This document shows, one piece after another, positions 1-12,214 of a stretch of DNA of 64,000 nucleotides. The translations under genes and the position numbers were made by a program. The notes beneath the pieces were generated by a model. That model had not been told where the DNA came from, made no database searches, and saw only the letters and a list, made by a program, of their open reading frames with translations. The stretch is from NCBI RefSeq assembly GCF_010389155.1, contig NC_057762.1, forward strand, positions 1,847,513-1,911,512, given 5' to 3'. Every line of letters begins with the position of its first letter. Within the stretch, counting starts at the first letter, position 1. This stretch comes from Erigeron canadensis. Taxonomy: Eukaryota; Streptophyta; Magnoliopsida; Asterales; Asteraceae.

Positions 1-1897
1 GAGGGCATGCTTAAAGATACCATAGCTATGTTCACTGGCGGCATGGGTGGAGTCTGAGCCCTGGCAGTAAGAGTCAGCACCTCAGTTTCTTCGACTTTTT
101 CTACTGTAGTGTTATCAGCAGGGTCAGCACATTCCTCAGTGGCTGCTATATTTTCACCATCAGCAACAGCCTCAACATTTTCAATGATGGTTTCTACATT
201 TTCATCAGTAGCAGCAGCCTCTTCTTTAGCATCTACCTCCATATCACTAGCATCCACTTCATCAGCCTGGTTGGAGGAATCCAGCTGGAACACATCCGCC
301 ATAAAATCACCCAACTCCAGATCACTTTCTTCTTCAGCAATATCATCATTTCCATCACCAACACCTTCACTATCAAACACATCTCTCTCAGCCACTTGTG
401 CGACATCATCAGCACCAGTACCCATATCAACATCCTCAGCACCTTCAACATCCACCCCTTCAAAGGAAAATTCAAAGGGTTAGGGGAATCGGGTGCCTCA
501 GCTTCAGTGTGTTATGTCACTGATGCATCATCGACCGTAGAATGTGTTGTCTCTAGCATCACCTATGATAGGCTGCTGACAATGACTTAGAGGGTTGAGA
601 AGAGGAAGAGGGAAGTATTTGTGGGGTTGACTCAACTCTAGTGGGCTGGGTGGCCCTTGTTCTTTACCAACCTCGCCTACAGAAGTTTGAGGTGGTAGCT
701 GACTGCCCCTTATTCTTGTCAGCAGTCTGTTGGGAGACTGCTGATGGGCTGGCTGGGTCTCTAGTGTCCTTGGGTAGTGAGGACTTCCTGACCTTAATAG
801 TTTTGCCCTTTGGTACTCGCTGCTGCTGTTTTGGGACAGCAGCAGGAGGTGAAGTGGAAGAGGATGAAACTTGTGTTTTCTTGGCCTTTTTGGAAACTTT
901 GGAGGCTGCTGGGGGATTACCAACAAACCAGCTCTTGAGGGGTTTTGCTTATATATATCAGGGAAGACAGAGAGCAGTACCTGATTCATCGATGGAGTGA
1001 GGGCAGCGTATCTTGCTTCAAATTGCTCAGGATCATTGGCAGGAACTTTATATACAGTATTTGCGATCCTTGGAGAGAGAATGAATTGAGATCCATGAGG
1101 CATATATTTGTCTATGAGCTCCCTTTTGAAGATCAGCGAGAGAAATCGTGCAAAGGGCACTGAGCTCGATCTGTTCCTTATAGTGACCTTTCCCTTTAGG
1201 TCTTCAAATATGACACTGGCAAAGTCAATGAGACGACCATTTGCAGCGCATATATCATCTACATTTGGGCAACAGTGGCTTGATCAAAGGAGCCACTGTT
1301 CCCACTAAGACATTGAATGACATGTGTGAACAACAACCTCCACACACCAGCAAAAATTTCTTTTGTGGGTTGCTGTGCACAGCTTGTGCATGTTCCACAT
1401 TTGTCCCATACCCAATGGTCAACAATCATTCTTTCCATACAGAGGTAGGGACCAAACCAACAAACGGGTGGTCTTCAGATTGTTTAGGAAATCGAAGAGC
1501 ATCTCTTAGCGAATCAACAGAGATGATGATGGTATGTTCCCCTTTCATTACAGTGCCTTTGATGGTACTGCTGGAAACGTCATAATCACAAGTCCACCAA
1601 AATTCTCTTAGGAGATGAAGACACATCTTGGGGATCTCTATAAATGGTTCTTCTAACTGGATATCCTTTGATGAAATCCAACATAGAATAATAGCCTTAA
1701 ACCTTTGATGGAACACCTTCAGAACCCAAGTAGTTGTTTGCTTTAACAACTAGTTTTGATGCTTGAAAGGATACCAGAGGGGAAGCAACAATCCCTTCTG
1801 GATCAAATTCTTTTGAAGTGAGGTAGAAAGGAATGTTTTGTGGACTTTCAGGATTTTCAAGTTGTTGATGTTGTTGTTAATCAGATGGAGAAGCCAT
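1..1897 (-). pseudogene. E1 third ORF (env-like position), decayed and partial
   Basis: The ORF starts at ATG 1897 (MASPSD, then a stop at codon 7) and continues in broken frames to the window start. A segment near 1,490-1,540 reads SVDSLRDALRFP, matching TVDSLRDVLRMN in the third ORF of E2, so the two are homologous. The distal part (about 1-480) encodes a very acidic stretch rich in Asp, Glu and Ala with little hydrophobic content. There is no CCHC, protease or polymerase motif. It occupies the place of the env-like ORF of Sireviruses, but I see no signal peptide or membrane helix, so an envelope role is not supported by the sequence. Many stops and frame changes make it a pseudogene. Confidence 0.7.
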
Positions 1898-2042
1898 TTG
1901 TGTTATTTGAAGAAAGATGAAAAAATAAAGGAAGATGAATGAGAATATTTGAAGAGAATGGAAAAGATTTAAGAGAATTTGAAAGATTTTGGAAAATATG
2001 AGAGAAAAATGAACGTAAAAGACGGAGAAGTGGAAGGGATTT

Positions 2043-2052
2043 GCATATATAT
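2043..2052 (-). promoter_or_regulatory. TATA-like element upstream of E1 third ORF
   Basis: On the minus strand a CATATATATG sequence lies about 150 bases before the ATG at 1897 and is followed by a pyrimidine-rich leader with many TTC and CTT runs. The same arrangement (TATA box, pyrimidine-rich leader, start) precedes the third ORF of E2. It is outside any LTR. Confidence 0.4.
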
Positions 2053-2541
2053 GGCATGGATATAGGCCCCGTAACTGCAAAAAGTGAACCGTCACATTTT
2101 CTCTCTCATACGTAATATACATATACTCGTATTTATTCGAAATATAAATTAAATAAATTAAATTTTGTACCAATGATAGTACAGAAAATTAATATTTAAT
2201 TTAAGAAAATACGTTCAAATATACGTATGTGAGTAACATATAAGAGAAGTTAGATGTGACAACTTGTACCAATAAATCAAATATACTCAAGTGTTTACGG
2301 CGGTACAGTGTACAAGTTGCCCATTAGGGTGAAAATCGAGCTAACCGTTTGAAATTCTTAAAAAAATATTATTAAAAAGTGTTTAGTGGATATACACTCA
2401 TGGACAATTGGTTATGATAATGTATATCCGTTGACAAGTTTTAAGAAGAGAATATGGTTACCAAGTTTTTAGTCAGGAAATAAAAGAATGAAAGAGGTGG
2501 TCGCTGACTAACTTTATACAATTTTTGGCAAATTGTCAGCC

Positions 2542-2912
2542 ATCAACGGATTTTAGAAGTCTTTACTAGCAGCCGTTTGCTACTGGACTAGATAGAGTCT
2601 TTCAGCACTCTATTGCTTTCAGTATGCTTTTTCCCAAAGCAGCAAGGATAAACGGATTTTATTTGTTTTTACCAGCAGCCGTTTGCTGCTGAACTAGATT
2701 GGGACTTTCAGCACCCTATTACTTTTGTTTTTCTTTTTCTCAAAGCAACAGTGATCAACGGATTTTATTTATCTTTACCAGCAGTCGTTTGCTGTTGGAC
2801 TGGATAGGGACTTTCAGCACCCTATTACTTTTGTTTTGCTTTTTCCCAAAGCAACAGGGATCAACGAATTTTATAAGTCTTTACTAGCAACCGTTTGATG
2901 CTGGACTAGATG
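2542..2912. repeat. 106-bp tandem repeat in the E1 spacer, about 3.5 copies
   Basis: Units start at 2542, 2648, 2754 and 2860, an exact 106-bp period. Each begins ATCAACGGATTTTA and carries AGCAGCCGTTTGCTGCTGG-like sequence, CTTTCAGCACCCTATT and CTTTTTCCCAAAGCAAC. The fourth copy stops near 2912. The array lies between the pol end (3021) and the third ORF. The inverted GCAGC/GCTGC segment in each unit could fold. Confidence 0.9.
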
Positions 2913-3020
2913 AAGACTTGTGGCTCTTCATTGCCTTATTGTTCAACAAGTAAGACACACTTGAACTTGCTGAAGTGATCTTGACGAGAGTCAAGAGTTA
3001 ACTTACAAAAGAGATGTAAG

Positions 3021-6000
3021 TTAAGTAGCAGAATCACCATTTAGGATTCCCAATCTGCTGACACGATCCTTGAATATCTTTTCATCCAAGGATTTAGTGA
3101 AAATGTCAGCAAGTTGATCATCAGTGGGGATGAAGTAGATTTCGACATCACCTTTCATGACATGGTCACGAATAAAGTGATACCTAATATCTATGTGGTT
3201 GGTCTTGGAATGCTGAACAGGATTATGTGTAATGGCAATAGCACTTGTATTGTCACACATAATGGGGATCTTAGAGAAATCTAAGTCATAGTCAGCGAGT
3301 TGGTTTTTCATCCAAAGGACTTGTGCACAGCAACTTGCTGCCGATACATACTCTGCTTCAGTAGTGGAGATGGAAACTGTATGTTATTTCTTAATAGACC
3401 AACTAGTCAGCCTTCCCCCCCAACAGTTGACATCCACCACTGGTACTTTTCCTGTCTAAGATGCAACTAACATAGTCAGAGTCAGAGTATGCAACTAGGT
3501 CAAAGTTGGAATCTTTGGGATACCAAAGACCCAAAGAAGAAGTCTCTTTGAGATATTTAAAGATGCGCTTAACAGCGAGAAGATGAGACTCCCTGGGGGA
3601 TGCTTGATATCTTGCACAAAGGCAGGTAGCAAACATAATATCAGGACGACTCACTGTGAGATACATCAGCGAGCCAATCATCCCACGATAGTGAGTGGGG
3701 TTCACATGCTTCCCATCTGGGTCAGCATGGAGATTGTTTGGAGGAGACATCGGATTGGGCTTAGGAGTGATATTTGTCATATCAAACTTAGCCAGCATGT
3801 CTCGAATGTATTTTTCTTGATTTATAAAGATGCCATCAGGGAGTTGGCGAATTTGTAAACCAAGGAAGAAGGTTAGCTCACCCATCATGCTCATCTCAAA
3901 GTGAGAAGACATCAGCGAGCTAAACTTAGTGTAGAGCTTCTTGCTGGAGGATCCAAAGATAATGTCATCAACATATAAATGGACATATAGGACATGAACA
4001 CCCTTTCTATAAATAAAGAGGATCTTGTCAATGGATCCTCACTGAAAGACATTAGAGAGAAGAAACTCAGAAAGTGTGTCATACCAAGCTCTTGGAGCTT
4101 GTTTAAGGCCATATAAAGCCTTATAAAGACGATAAACATGGTGTGGCTTGGCTGGATCTTCAAAACCAGGTGGCTGCTCCACATAACTTCTTCTTTGAGT
4201 TTTCCATGTAGGAAAGCACTCTTTACATCCATTTGATATACTGTGAAGTTTCGATAAGCAACATGTGCCAAGAATAAACGTATAGCTTCCAATCGGGCCA
4301 CTAGAGCAAAGGTTTCATCATAATCGACACCTTCTTCCGGAAGGTAACCTTGTGCTACCAGCCAAGCCTAGTTACGAATAACAACACCATCTTCATCCAT
4401 TTTATTCCTATAAACCCATTTGGTTCCAATGGGTTCCTTTCCAGGAGGTATAGGAGCCAAAAACCAGACATGGTGTCGTTGGAATTGAGTAAGTTCTTCT
4501 TGCATGGCAGCAACCCATGATGGGTCAACCATAGCCTCTCCAATATTTTTAGGAGTGATCATTGACAGGGAATTGACATAAAGACATGTATTTCGAGTCG
4601 CTGATCGAGTCATAATACCCTGTTAAGGATCACCAATCACTTGGTGAGCAGGATGACTAGATGTCCATTTAAGTGCAGGAACACTTGATGAACCTAATAG
4701 AGGTACAGCGGAAGACGAAGGGATGGAATCAGCAGGAGAATTATAAGAAGAGAGATCAATGGTTATAGAAGGTTCAAGAGGAGTATGATCAGTGGAGCCA
4801 TTCAAATGAAAAGAGTTCTCATTAATGATAGGGTCATCAGCAGACTCCATGTCTTCAGCATTAGCAGAAGCATCATGAAACTTTTCTTCAGCAGAGTCAT
4901 CAACTTGCACATCATCAGCCAGTGATCTAGGTTTGGATGACGCTGCATGGATTGATCTTAAGATAGGCTCAACTGGCTCAATCGTGTAGATATGAGCAGC
5001 AACTTGCTCTAGTTCAATTTCTGCTGAACAATCCTGTGTGGGATGTTGATTGACAGGGGGCAGCGAGCAAGATGCATCAACAAATGAGTCAGCAACCTCC
5101 ATAAGAGGATCAGCGAGCTCATTGAATATTACTTCAGATGATGAAGATTGAATGTCTTTGAGAGCTGAAGAGCTTTCATCAAAAGTGACATGAATAGATT
5201 CATCCATTTTCTGAAGACGAGTATTAAATACTTTGAAAGTCTTGCTGATGGCAGAATATCCAACAAAGTAGCCATCATCAGCTTTAGGATTAAATTTTCC
5301 TAGGTGATCCTTGTTATTGAGAATGAAGACGGGACATCCAAAGACATGGAAGTATTTGATTTAAGGTTTCTTGCCTCTCAAAACTTCATATGCTGTCTTG
5401 TCATGTCTTTTGACAATCAGACAGCGATTTTGAGTATGGCAAGCTGTGCTGACAGCTTCTGCCCAAAACCTGCTAGGCAGAGAGGACTCACTGAGCATTG
5501 TACGTGCTGCTTCAATAAGAGTTCTGTTTCTTCTTTCAGCAACACCATTTTGCTCAGGAGTTCTAGTAGAAGAAAAATTTTGTGAGATCCCCTGATCAGC
5601 ACAAAACGTTTCAAGAGTGTGGTTTCTAAACTCAGTGCCATGGTCACTTCTGAGTTCTTTAACCCTTATGCTGTTAAGATTTTCCATTTTCTTGATGAAT
5701 TTGATAATCTCATCAGCAACATCACTCTTGGAATGAAGAAAGATAGTCCAAGCATATCGTGAATATTCATCCACAATAACTAAAGTGTATCTGCTACTTT
5801 TTAGAGTTTGGACATTTACTGGACCAAAAAGGTCCATGTGAAGAAGATGAAAACAACCTTTTACTGAATTGGCTTGTTTTGTTTTAAAGGTAGATCTATG
5901 GCTTTTACCTTTTTCACAAGAACCACAGAGTCTATCTTTTTCAAAAGAGAGAGGAGGAAGGCCACGAACAAGGTTCTTTTTGGCCAGTAAATTAATGGTT

Positions 6001-7781
6001 TTAAAATTCACATGCGACATACGCTTGTGCCATAACCAATTTAATTTAGCTGCTGACTTTACAAACAAACATGTCTCACTATCAGTTTTGATAGGAGTGA
6101 AGTCTACAAGATACACATCTCTTTTTCTTGGTGCTACCAAGACGACTTCCTTGTTAATATTTACAACAGTGCCTTGATGCTTATCAAGAATCACTTTGTA
6201 GTCAGCATCACAAAGTTGACTAATGCTTATGAGATTATGTTTTAATCCATTTACATAAGCAACTTTGGAGAATTTTATGAGACCATTAGAAAGAATACCA
6301 TACCCTTCGGTTTGTCCAGTAGAATTATCACCGAACACTACAGTAGGACCAGGTGCCTTTGTATAGTTATCCAGCAAGGACTTAGAGCCAGTCATGTGTT
6401 TTGAACAGCCGCTGTCCAAGTACCACACTCCTTTTCTCAGCGAGCCCTTTTTGATGGTGACATTCACCCACTGACTTGAGGAGACTTGATATTTTGTCAG
6501 TGCATCATCATCAGCGAGTGCCATCAGGCACATGGTGTCAATGTATTCTTCATTATCTGATTCATTAGAGTCAGCCCAATCATGCTCTTCAGCAACCAAC
6601 CCTTTGGCTGGTGTTTTGGCTTCCTCTGTCTTAGCCATCTTAGCCTTTAGCTGATAGTATCTATTCATGTACTCATCAGCAGACTTAGAAGAGTTAGTGT
6701 TAGGAGTTGTAGGAGTGGGAATAGAAACCCTACATTCCTTTTGGTAGTGGCCTTTTCTACCACACCTCCAGCATTCTTCCTGTGATTTATCAACAGGAGG
6801 CATATATGGAGAACCCGACTTACGGTTGTTCCATTTTCTGGAATATTTCTTTCTAGCAAGAAGGGCAAAGCCCATAAAGTCACTAAACATCTCTTGTTTT
6901 TCGTCAGCATCAAGCTCATGAAAAAGAGTTTGGATAGGAGCAGGAAGATTTGAGGTGCTGGCGCCATCATAGAGATTGATGGGCTCAGCAGAGACAAGAG
7001 CAAGAGGGTCAGAAACAGAATAGACAGACTTGCTGGTGGAGGAAGAAGAGCCAGCATGTCTCCGAGATTCAGTAGAGGCTCGAATGTTTTGAGACAAGGC
7101 CTTCTCTTCAAATTGAAGAGTGCTAAATAGTTCCTCAAGATCTAACTCCTGAATTTTCTTGGTAGTACGGAGGATCTGTCTTAAATTCTGCCATTTGAGA
7201 GGAAGAGAATCGATGAATTTGTGGCATACTTCAAAGTTATCATGAGTAATGCCAACATTGGTCATGTCATTGAGCAACCCTTTGAAACGGGTATAGGTGC
7301 TCACGAGACTTTCATCGGGAAGAGAAAAGAAATTTTCCTAAGCACGTTTTAAGTCAATCTTTTTGGTTTTTATTAAGTCAAGTGACCCTTCATTGGTGTT
7401 GATAAGTCTATCCCATACTTCCTTTGAAGAGGGATATTTGATGATGAGCTTCATGATTTCAGTAGGAAGGGTGGTGACAATCATGTTCTTAAGCCTGGCA
7501 TCAAGATTGACCAACTTACGCTCTTCATCAGTCCATTGGACCTTTGGTTTTACCAGGTCAGTCACAATTTCAGGAGCTTCAGGTATAGCTCCTGGAGTTC
7601 TTTGGATATACATGGGTATGTAAGGGCCTTCAGTTAGAATGGTCATGAGATAAGGTTCCACCCTAACAATGTGAAGTAACATTCTCTCCTTCCACGACCC
7701 AAAGTCTTTGGGTTCAAATTTAGGAGGAACGAATACGTAACCAAAGTCACGTTGGTTCACAAGGGAAGGAACAGTAGTCAT
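3021..7781 (-). pseudogene. E1 gag-pol, broken copia polyprotein
   Basis: The start is probably ATG 7781 (MTTVPSLV), about 100 bases behind the PBS. Gag has the copia gag fold region and a CCHC knuckle (CWRCGRKGHYQKEC, near 6,730-6,780). The protease region has WYLDSGCSKHMTG (near 6,420). Integrase shows the HKRMSH zinc motif, HMDLFGP, DEYSRYAW and RSDHGTEF with the core acidic residues. RT keeps [13 protein letters not shown], then breaks near 4,180; YVDDIIFG is readable in another frame near 3,960. RNase H ends the ORF (CDNTSAIA, TDDQLADIFTK) at 3021. In-frame stops lie at 7338-7340, 5361-5363, 4623-4625 and 4368-4370, and there are frame changes in RT and before RNase H. It cannot make a functional polyprotein. 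Confidence 0.93.
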
Positions 7782-7880
7782 GTTCTTGTTTTTAGAAAAA
7801 AAGTTTTCAAGAAAAGAAAAGAACATAAATTAATGTAAACACAAGAATGCAAACAGATCTTGATCCAATGATTTAGGAAC

Positions 7881-7896
7881 GGTGGCTCTGATACCA
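7881..7896 (-). other. Primer-binding site of E1
   Basis: The minus strand reads TGGTATCAGAGCCACC, two bases inside the LTR end. It is complementary to the 3' end of initiator methionine tRNA, the usual primer of plant copia elements. Confidence 0.88.
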
Positions 7897-7898
7897 CT

Positions 7899-8550
7899 TG
7901 ACAGTCCACGAATGCACAACTTGTATTATAATTAACTAGACAAGAATGAAAAGAAGAAACTAATAACAAGAACAATAACGAGTTCAAATGCAATAAATCT
8001 ATGCAAGTATAATCATATGTATCATTGACTAAACGATGAATACATGGTTGATATTACAAACTTGACTTATAAGAATACAAATGAACAAAGTAATTGCTAA
8101 GTCTAGACACACTAAAAACTTGAACAATTACAAACAAAGTGACACACTTTTTCAAGGTGACTAACACACTTAATGTGTTGCGGCTGTGTTGCCTTTTATA
8201 GAGGAGAATTAGGGCAACACAACCTTGCATTGATAGTGACTTGATGGTGGTTGTCGATCTTTTATAGGCTCGATGTACTTGGAACCATGAGCCTTTGTCT
8301 TCGTTACCAAAACGGGTATCAAAGAAAAAACCTTTGTTTTGGTCCGAACTGTACCTTTGCCATTCAAATCAAATTACAGTTGGAAGAACCACTATGTGAT
8401 TTTTGTCTTCATCTGGTTTGAATTCTTCCCGCCATGACAAACAATTTGGGCAGCATACAACCCACTGAAGAGAGTCATAAGACTCGCTGGTGACTCGTTG
8501 ACGATACATGTCAGCGAGCAAGTCTTATCAGCGAATCCAAGACTCAACAG
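7899..8550 (-). repeat. 5' LTR of E1
   Basis: In minus-strand reading it begins TGTTGAGTC and ends GGACTGTCA, 652 bp, with TG...CA ends and the PBS directly inside. It aligns with the solo LTR at 60,915-61,578 and the LTR at 51,317-51,958 along most of its length: shared start, a block of CAGCGA/CAGCAA motifs in the first 100 bases, and a block near the end giving CATGTATTCA-like sequence. Confidence 0.9.
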
Positions 8551-8731
8551 AAATTTATGTTTGTTTTTTCTTACTAGGTATCCTTTTGTCACTTATTTTA
8601 AAACAAAACAATATTAAAAACATTATAAAACAAAAACGATTACATAAAAAACATACGAAACAACATTAAAAATTAATTAATTAAACATCTTATTTTATTT
8701 AAAACAAAAACAATTACATAAATCCTAACAA

Positions 8732-9656
8732 TTAAAAGTTGCAATTGCTACGGTGAACCGAATGATATGGCGAACCAAATCGGGAATATGAAGATGACAC
8801 GTCACTGTCACCATCATTACGGTGAATGTATTCACCGGGCTCATAGTCAGGTGAGGCTGTAGCTTCGGGGTATCCTGTTACGTATTCCTCCCCCGGATCA
8901 GTCACGTAACCATCGGGCCGCCTATCCACCTGGCCAAATTCGGGTTGAAAGCGTTGCGCTTCCTCAAGTTGATTCCTTATTGAGATATCGCCATGAGTAA
9001 GATTGTTAATGGTTAGTTCCATCCATTGGACCTTCGACTGCAGATACATCAAGTACCTGTAATGTGACAACTTTTAATATCATTTTTCTGTTTGTTCATT
9101 ATATAATCAAAAACATATAAAACAATATTAAAAACTAATAAAACGAGTTACTTTATTCAAAACTGAAACGATTATAAAGGAAATAAGCCAAAATTATCAG
9201 TATCAATAAAACGCGCATCACTGGAGTCCCATTCTTCTTCTGGAGTCAGGTTTTTAGCCCGCCTACCTTATGTCTATTTTCTTCAGATTGCTTCTGACGA
9301 CTAGCTTCTACCGCTAGCGCTTGGACTTGGAAGCAAGCTAAAGCTACCTTGAATCAATCAATGAATGAAAAAAACCGCTTACCGAGAAATAGAAAGGAAG
9401 GACAAGTTGGTTTGAGGACCCGTTGGTCAAAGGAAAGGGGGGTCCTGATTCCGGGACGGAGCCGTATGATCACTGCATTAGCATCTTCAATTTCGGCATC
9501 ATAGGCCGACTTTCTTTGTTTTAAACCATCAATTATACCCGCCACGTCCGATTGAACCTTGTTATCAACAGCCATGTGAGACCCAATGGAGTTTCAAGCT
9601 CCGCCCCTAATGATATTTGGGTATGCACCACTACTAAAAGATGCTTGACTTGCCAT
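8732..9656 (-). pseudogene. Unrecognised small ORF family, copy 1 (two exons, broken)
   Basis: A first exon starts at ATG 9656 (MASQASFSSG), has an in-frame stop after about 20 codons, and reads on as VQSDVAGIIDGLKQRKSAYDAEIEDA. A likely intron (about 9467 to 9059, acceptor ACATTACAG) leads to YLMYLQSKVQWMELTINNL and an acidic tail with YVTDPGEEYVTGYPE, ending at 8732. The ORF at 40,265-40,790 has the same plan (helical Lys/Gln-rich start, YLRQKIDWLNQ, then YRTDPGEDYVSPQPG). I do not recognise the family. The stop suggests a dead copy. A TATATATA run lies about 80 bases upstream, as at the other copy. Confidence 0.5.
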
Positions 9657-9810
9657 TTGTTTTTATCCGTTTTTTTAGTGTTTTTTGAGATTATATATGT
9701 TTTTTGAGAGTATGGTTCTTCTTCTGCTCGTAATATACATATATATATATATATATTGGTTTGTGTAATCATTCATTATTGAGCCTGCTTCCCCCTTTTG
9801 TCGTGAAGTT

Positions 9811-10015
9811 CGAAACCGGTAATACAAAAACCGGTTTCGCTGTAACTAGTCACATCGTATTGTTTTGGTCAAATTAAAGATGCTCTGGAAGTTGTCAGTT
9901 CAATGCGAAACCGGTAATACAAATACCGGCTTCAATCTCTTTTTTTTTTTAAACCGGTAATTGAAATACCATTTTCGACCCAAAAAATCGAAACGGTATA
10001 TTTTATACCGGTTTA
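9811..10015. repeat. Cluster of ACCGGT hairpins
   Basis: GAAACCGGTAATACAAA is followed by ACCGGTTTCG, giving a hairpin at 9811-9839. A second copy lies at 9904-9932 and a third, degenerate one at 9951-10015. The central ACCGGT is itself a palindrome. No coding sequence is seen here. The rest of 9,657-10,965 is AT-rich without recognisable features. Confidence 0.6.
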
Positions 10016-10965
10016 CCTGGTTTTATAAATTTTTTTTTTCAAAAACTTGTTTGACAAAATACCTTAGGAAAACGACCGTTTAAAAAAAAAAAATTCTAAC
10101 GTTTTTATCTAAACCATGAACTAAAAAATATTGCAACCATTAATTTTCGTTAGTTATGTATTGGCTTAATTTCGGAAGGGCATATAGAAAATTTGGATAG
10201 AAATAATCTACTCTCATGTAAGATGAAAATTGTTTGTTTATTTGTGTTAATACAAGTTTAACGAATGATGTACATTTAAACAACCCCTTATAATGCTCAA
10301 CTTCTAATCGTTAAACGCATTATCAAGATTCTTTGAACACTCAGAATTGGTATTGATAGAAAGGATTTTATATTCTACATATATTACTCCAATTGGTATC
10401 GCAGATGTTAGAGATGCCAATAATTTCCTAGTTCCAGTCGAATGTTAATTAATTACCTGCAGTAGAAGGAGAAAACATATCACAAAATAGATAAATAAGG
10501 ATAACAAAGTTAAAGGAGATTGATAATCAATTTACAAAATGATGAGTACCGTTGTGATAAATTAAATAAAACATTTTTTGTTTTGTAGTTTTTGATAATC
10601 AATTCTTATAGTTTCTAATATTCATGTCAACATCTTAATTACAGCCGGTTTCATTTAAATTTTCTTTCATTTCATTTTCATGTTGGTAATACAGTATGTC
10701 AGTATTACTTATTTTAATGTTTGTACAACGCAAGCAGTTTGAACAATGTGGATTAATTGCTGAACATGTATTAGCTAGCTTAATGGCCATGTGACTTAGG
10801 GGGTAAGGAGTGGTTTATATGATTTTATCAACCCTTCCAAAATTAGCCAATCAAATTCTTCCATATCATTCTTACTATTCAACTCTCCCAACCAACCCTC
10901 TAAACTTTATCCATTGGCATTCATTAAAATTTTCAACCCTTCCAAATTAATATTCTTGGATTGTA

Positions 10966-11245
10966 ATCATTTGAAAACTAAAATTTTCGTTAAAACTAAA
11001 AAATTGTCCAAAACAAACTGTGATCTGAATTTAACACAATATGTTATTAATGTGTTTTTAAAAAACACATTTTGTTAAGTTCATATCACAGTGTTTGAAC
11101 AATTTTCTGATTTTCACGTGCTATAAAAAACACACTGTGATTTAAAACTTAATACAATAAAACACATTGTGTTAAATTCAGATCAAAGTATATTTTGTCC
11201 AGTTTTTTTAGTTTTCATATAAATTTTAGTTTCACATAAAGATTA
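10966..11245. repeat. Fold-back element, family with 33,872-34,199
   Basis: ATCATTTGAAAACTAAAATT at the left end and AGTTTTCATATAAATTTTAG at the right end are inverted to each other. The interior alternates AACACATTGTG, CACAATGTGTT and AATTTAACACAAT motifs in both orientations. The element at 33,872-34,199 has the same ends and interior. It is probably a MITE; I could not define a TSD. Confidence 0.65.
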
Positions 11246-11276
11246 ATGATAATTAATAATATTAAACTATTAATAT

Positions 11277-12205
11277 TTAATATTTGGAATAGAATATCTC
11301 GGTCAGCATTAACCTTAACCAATACTCTAGGAAAGACAGCTCTACGAGACTTTTTCTCACACATATCCTCAGTGTAGTAGTGTACCTGTCTATAGCAATA
11401 GGGACTTCAATAACACTAACAATATGGCTCAGTATGTCATGGTCCCACATAGTAGCAGCGAGGTCATATATGTGAACTGAACTCGGCCTAACGTTATCAT
11501 GCTCAATACCGAATTCCCATTGTTTCAGCAAAATAGGTATATCATTAAAATAACCAAGGACGATTTCTAAGAACATATTGCAATCCTTCATCATTACTAA
11601 ATTGACATCGACTAATCCAAACTGTTTCCACAATCTAAAAGCATGAATTTTAACAAATTGGAAAGCAGGTCGCTTCCCAACGAAATAACCGACCAAAGTC
11701 AATAACCATTTCTCATTCTAATTCACTAGTAATTCATCAGGTATGTAAGCATGCTTAGTGCTGATTTCCATTAACACAGGAGGAATGTAACGTAGTTTAC
11801 CAGTTTTCAAGATGTTTGGAGCTTCTTTAAAAAAGGTAGCATACGACTTCGGAATGTGTACCTTCGGGCTGACATCTTGTTCTCCAACATTCTGCTTGAT
11901 GTTTTGCTGGTCTTCCTCCCTCAAATCTTTTTGCAACACATCATCAGTCCCCGTTTTTTCATCGTCAGCCCCCATTTTCAAAATTTTCTCATGTTTTCGG
12001 CATTGTATTGCACCCCTTCATTTTCTTGAGTATCGGCTGAACCAATAGATGATTCATCTGTCATAGTCGCCCCCAAAGGCCCCTCCCCCTGACCGGAAAC
12101 AATGGGATCTGAAAGGTTTGATTTAGATCGTAAATTGTACCCCGAGATGTTTTGTTGCTGAGATAAATCCATATATAGAAATATCGGATTGAGAAACTTC
12201 ATCAA
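11277..12205 (-). pseudogene. LINE ORF1-like (DUF4283-type) fragment
   Basis: The minus strand reads MDLSQQQNISGYNLRSKS from 12205, changes frame near 11,980, then continues through SYATFFKEAPNILKTG to a stop at 11718. After one stop it resumes with GYFVGKRPAFQFVKIHAFRLWKQFG and EVPIAIDRYTTT. GYFVGKRPAF...VK...LW is the hallmark of the DUF4283 domain of plant LINE ORF1 proteins (and related zinc-knuckle proteins). No knuckle and no endonuclease or RT follows: the 3' part is missing, unlike the usual 5' truncation of LINEs. Its start abuts the truncated jacalin exon at 12,215. Confidence 0.65.
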
Positions 12206-12214
12206 TCAAATCTT

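Larger units (their letters stand above)
1..8550 (-). mobile_element. E1: Ty1/copia retrotransposon of Sirevirus type, left part missing
   Basis: Reading the minus strand there is a 5' LTR (8550 to 7899), a tRNA-Met type primer-binding site, a gag-pol region, a spacer with a 106-bp tandem repeat, and a third ORF that is still running at the window edge. The order protease, integrase, RT, RNase H is that of copia elements. A third ORF behind pol is typical of the Sirevirus (SIRE/Maximus) lineage. The element is inactive: in-frame stops and at least two frame changes break gag-pol. The 3' LTR must lie outside the window. The TSD on the right would be GAAAT at 8551-8555; its partner is not visible. 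The same LTR family occurs as a solo LTR at 60,915-61,578 and in a truncated copy at 51,178-51,958. Confidence 0.9.

Noticed and set aside
109..483. Ser/Ala/Thr-rich plus-strand open frame of 124 codons
   Set aside because: It is the antisense of the acidic tail of the E1 third ORF; the low-complexity composition comes from Glu/Asp codons on the other strand.
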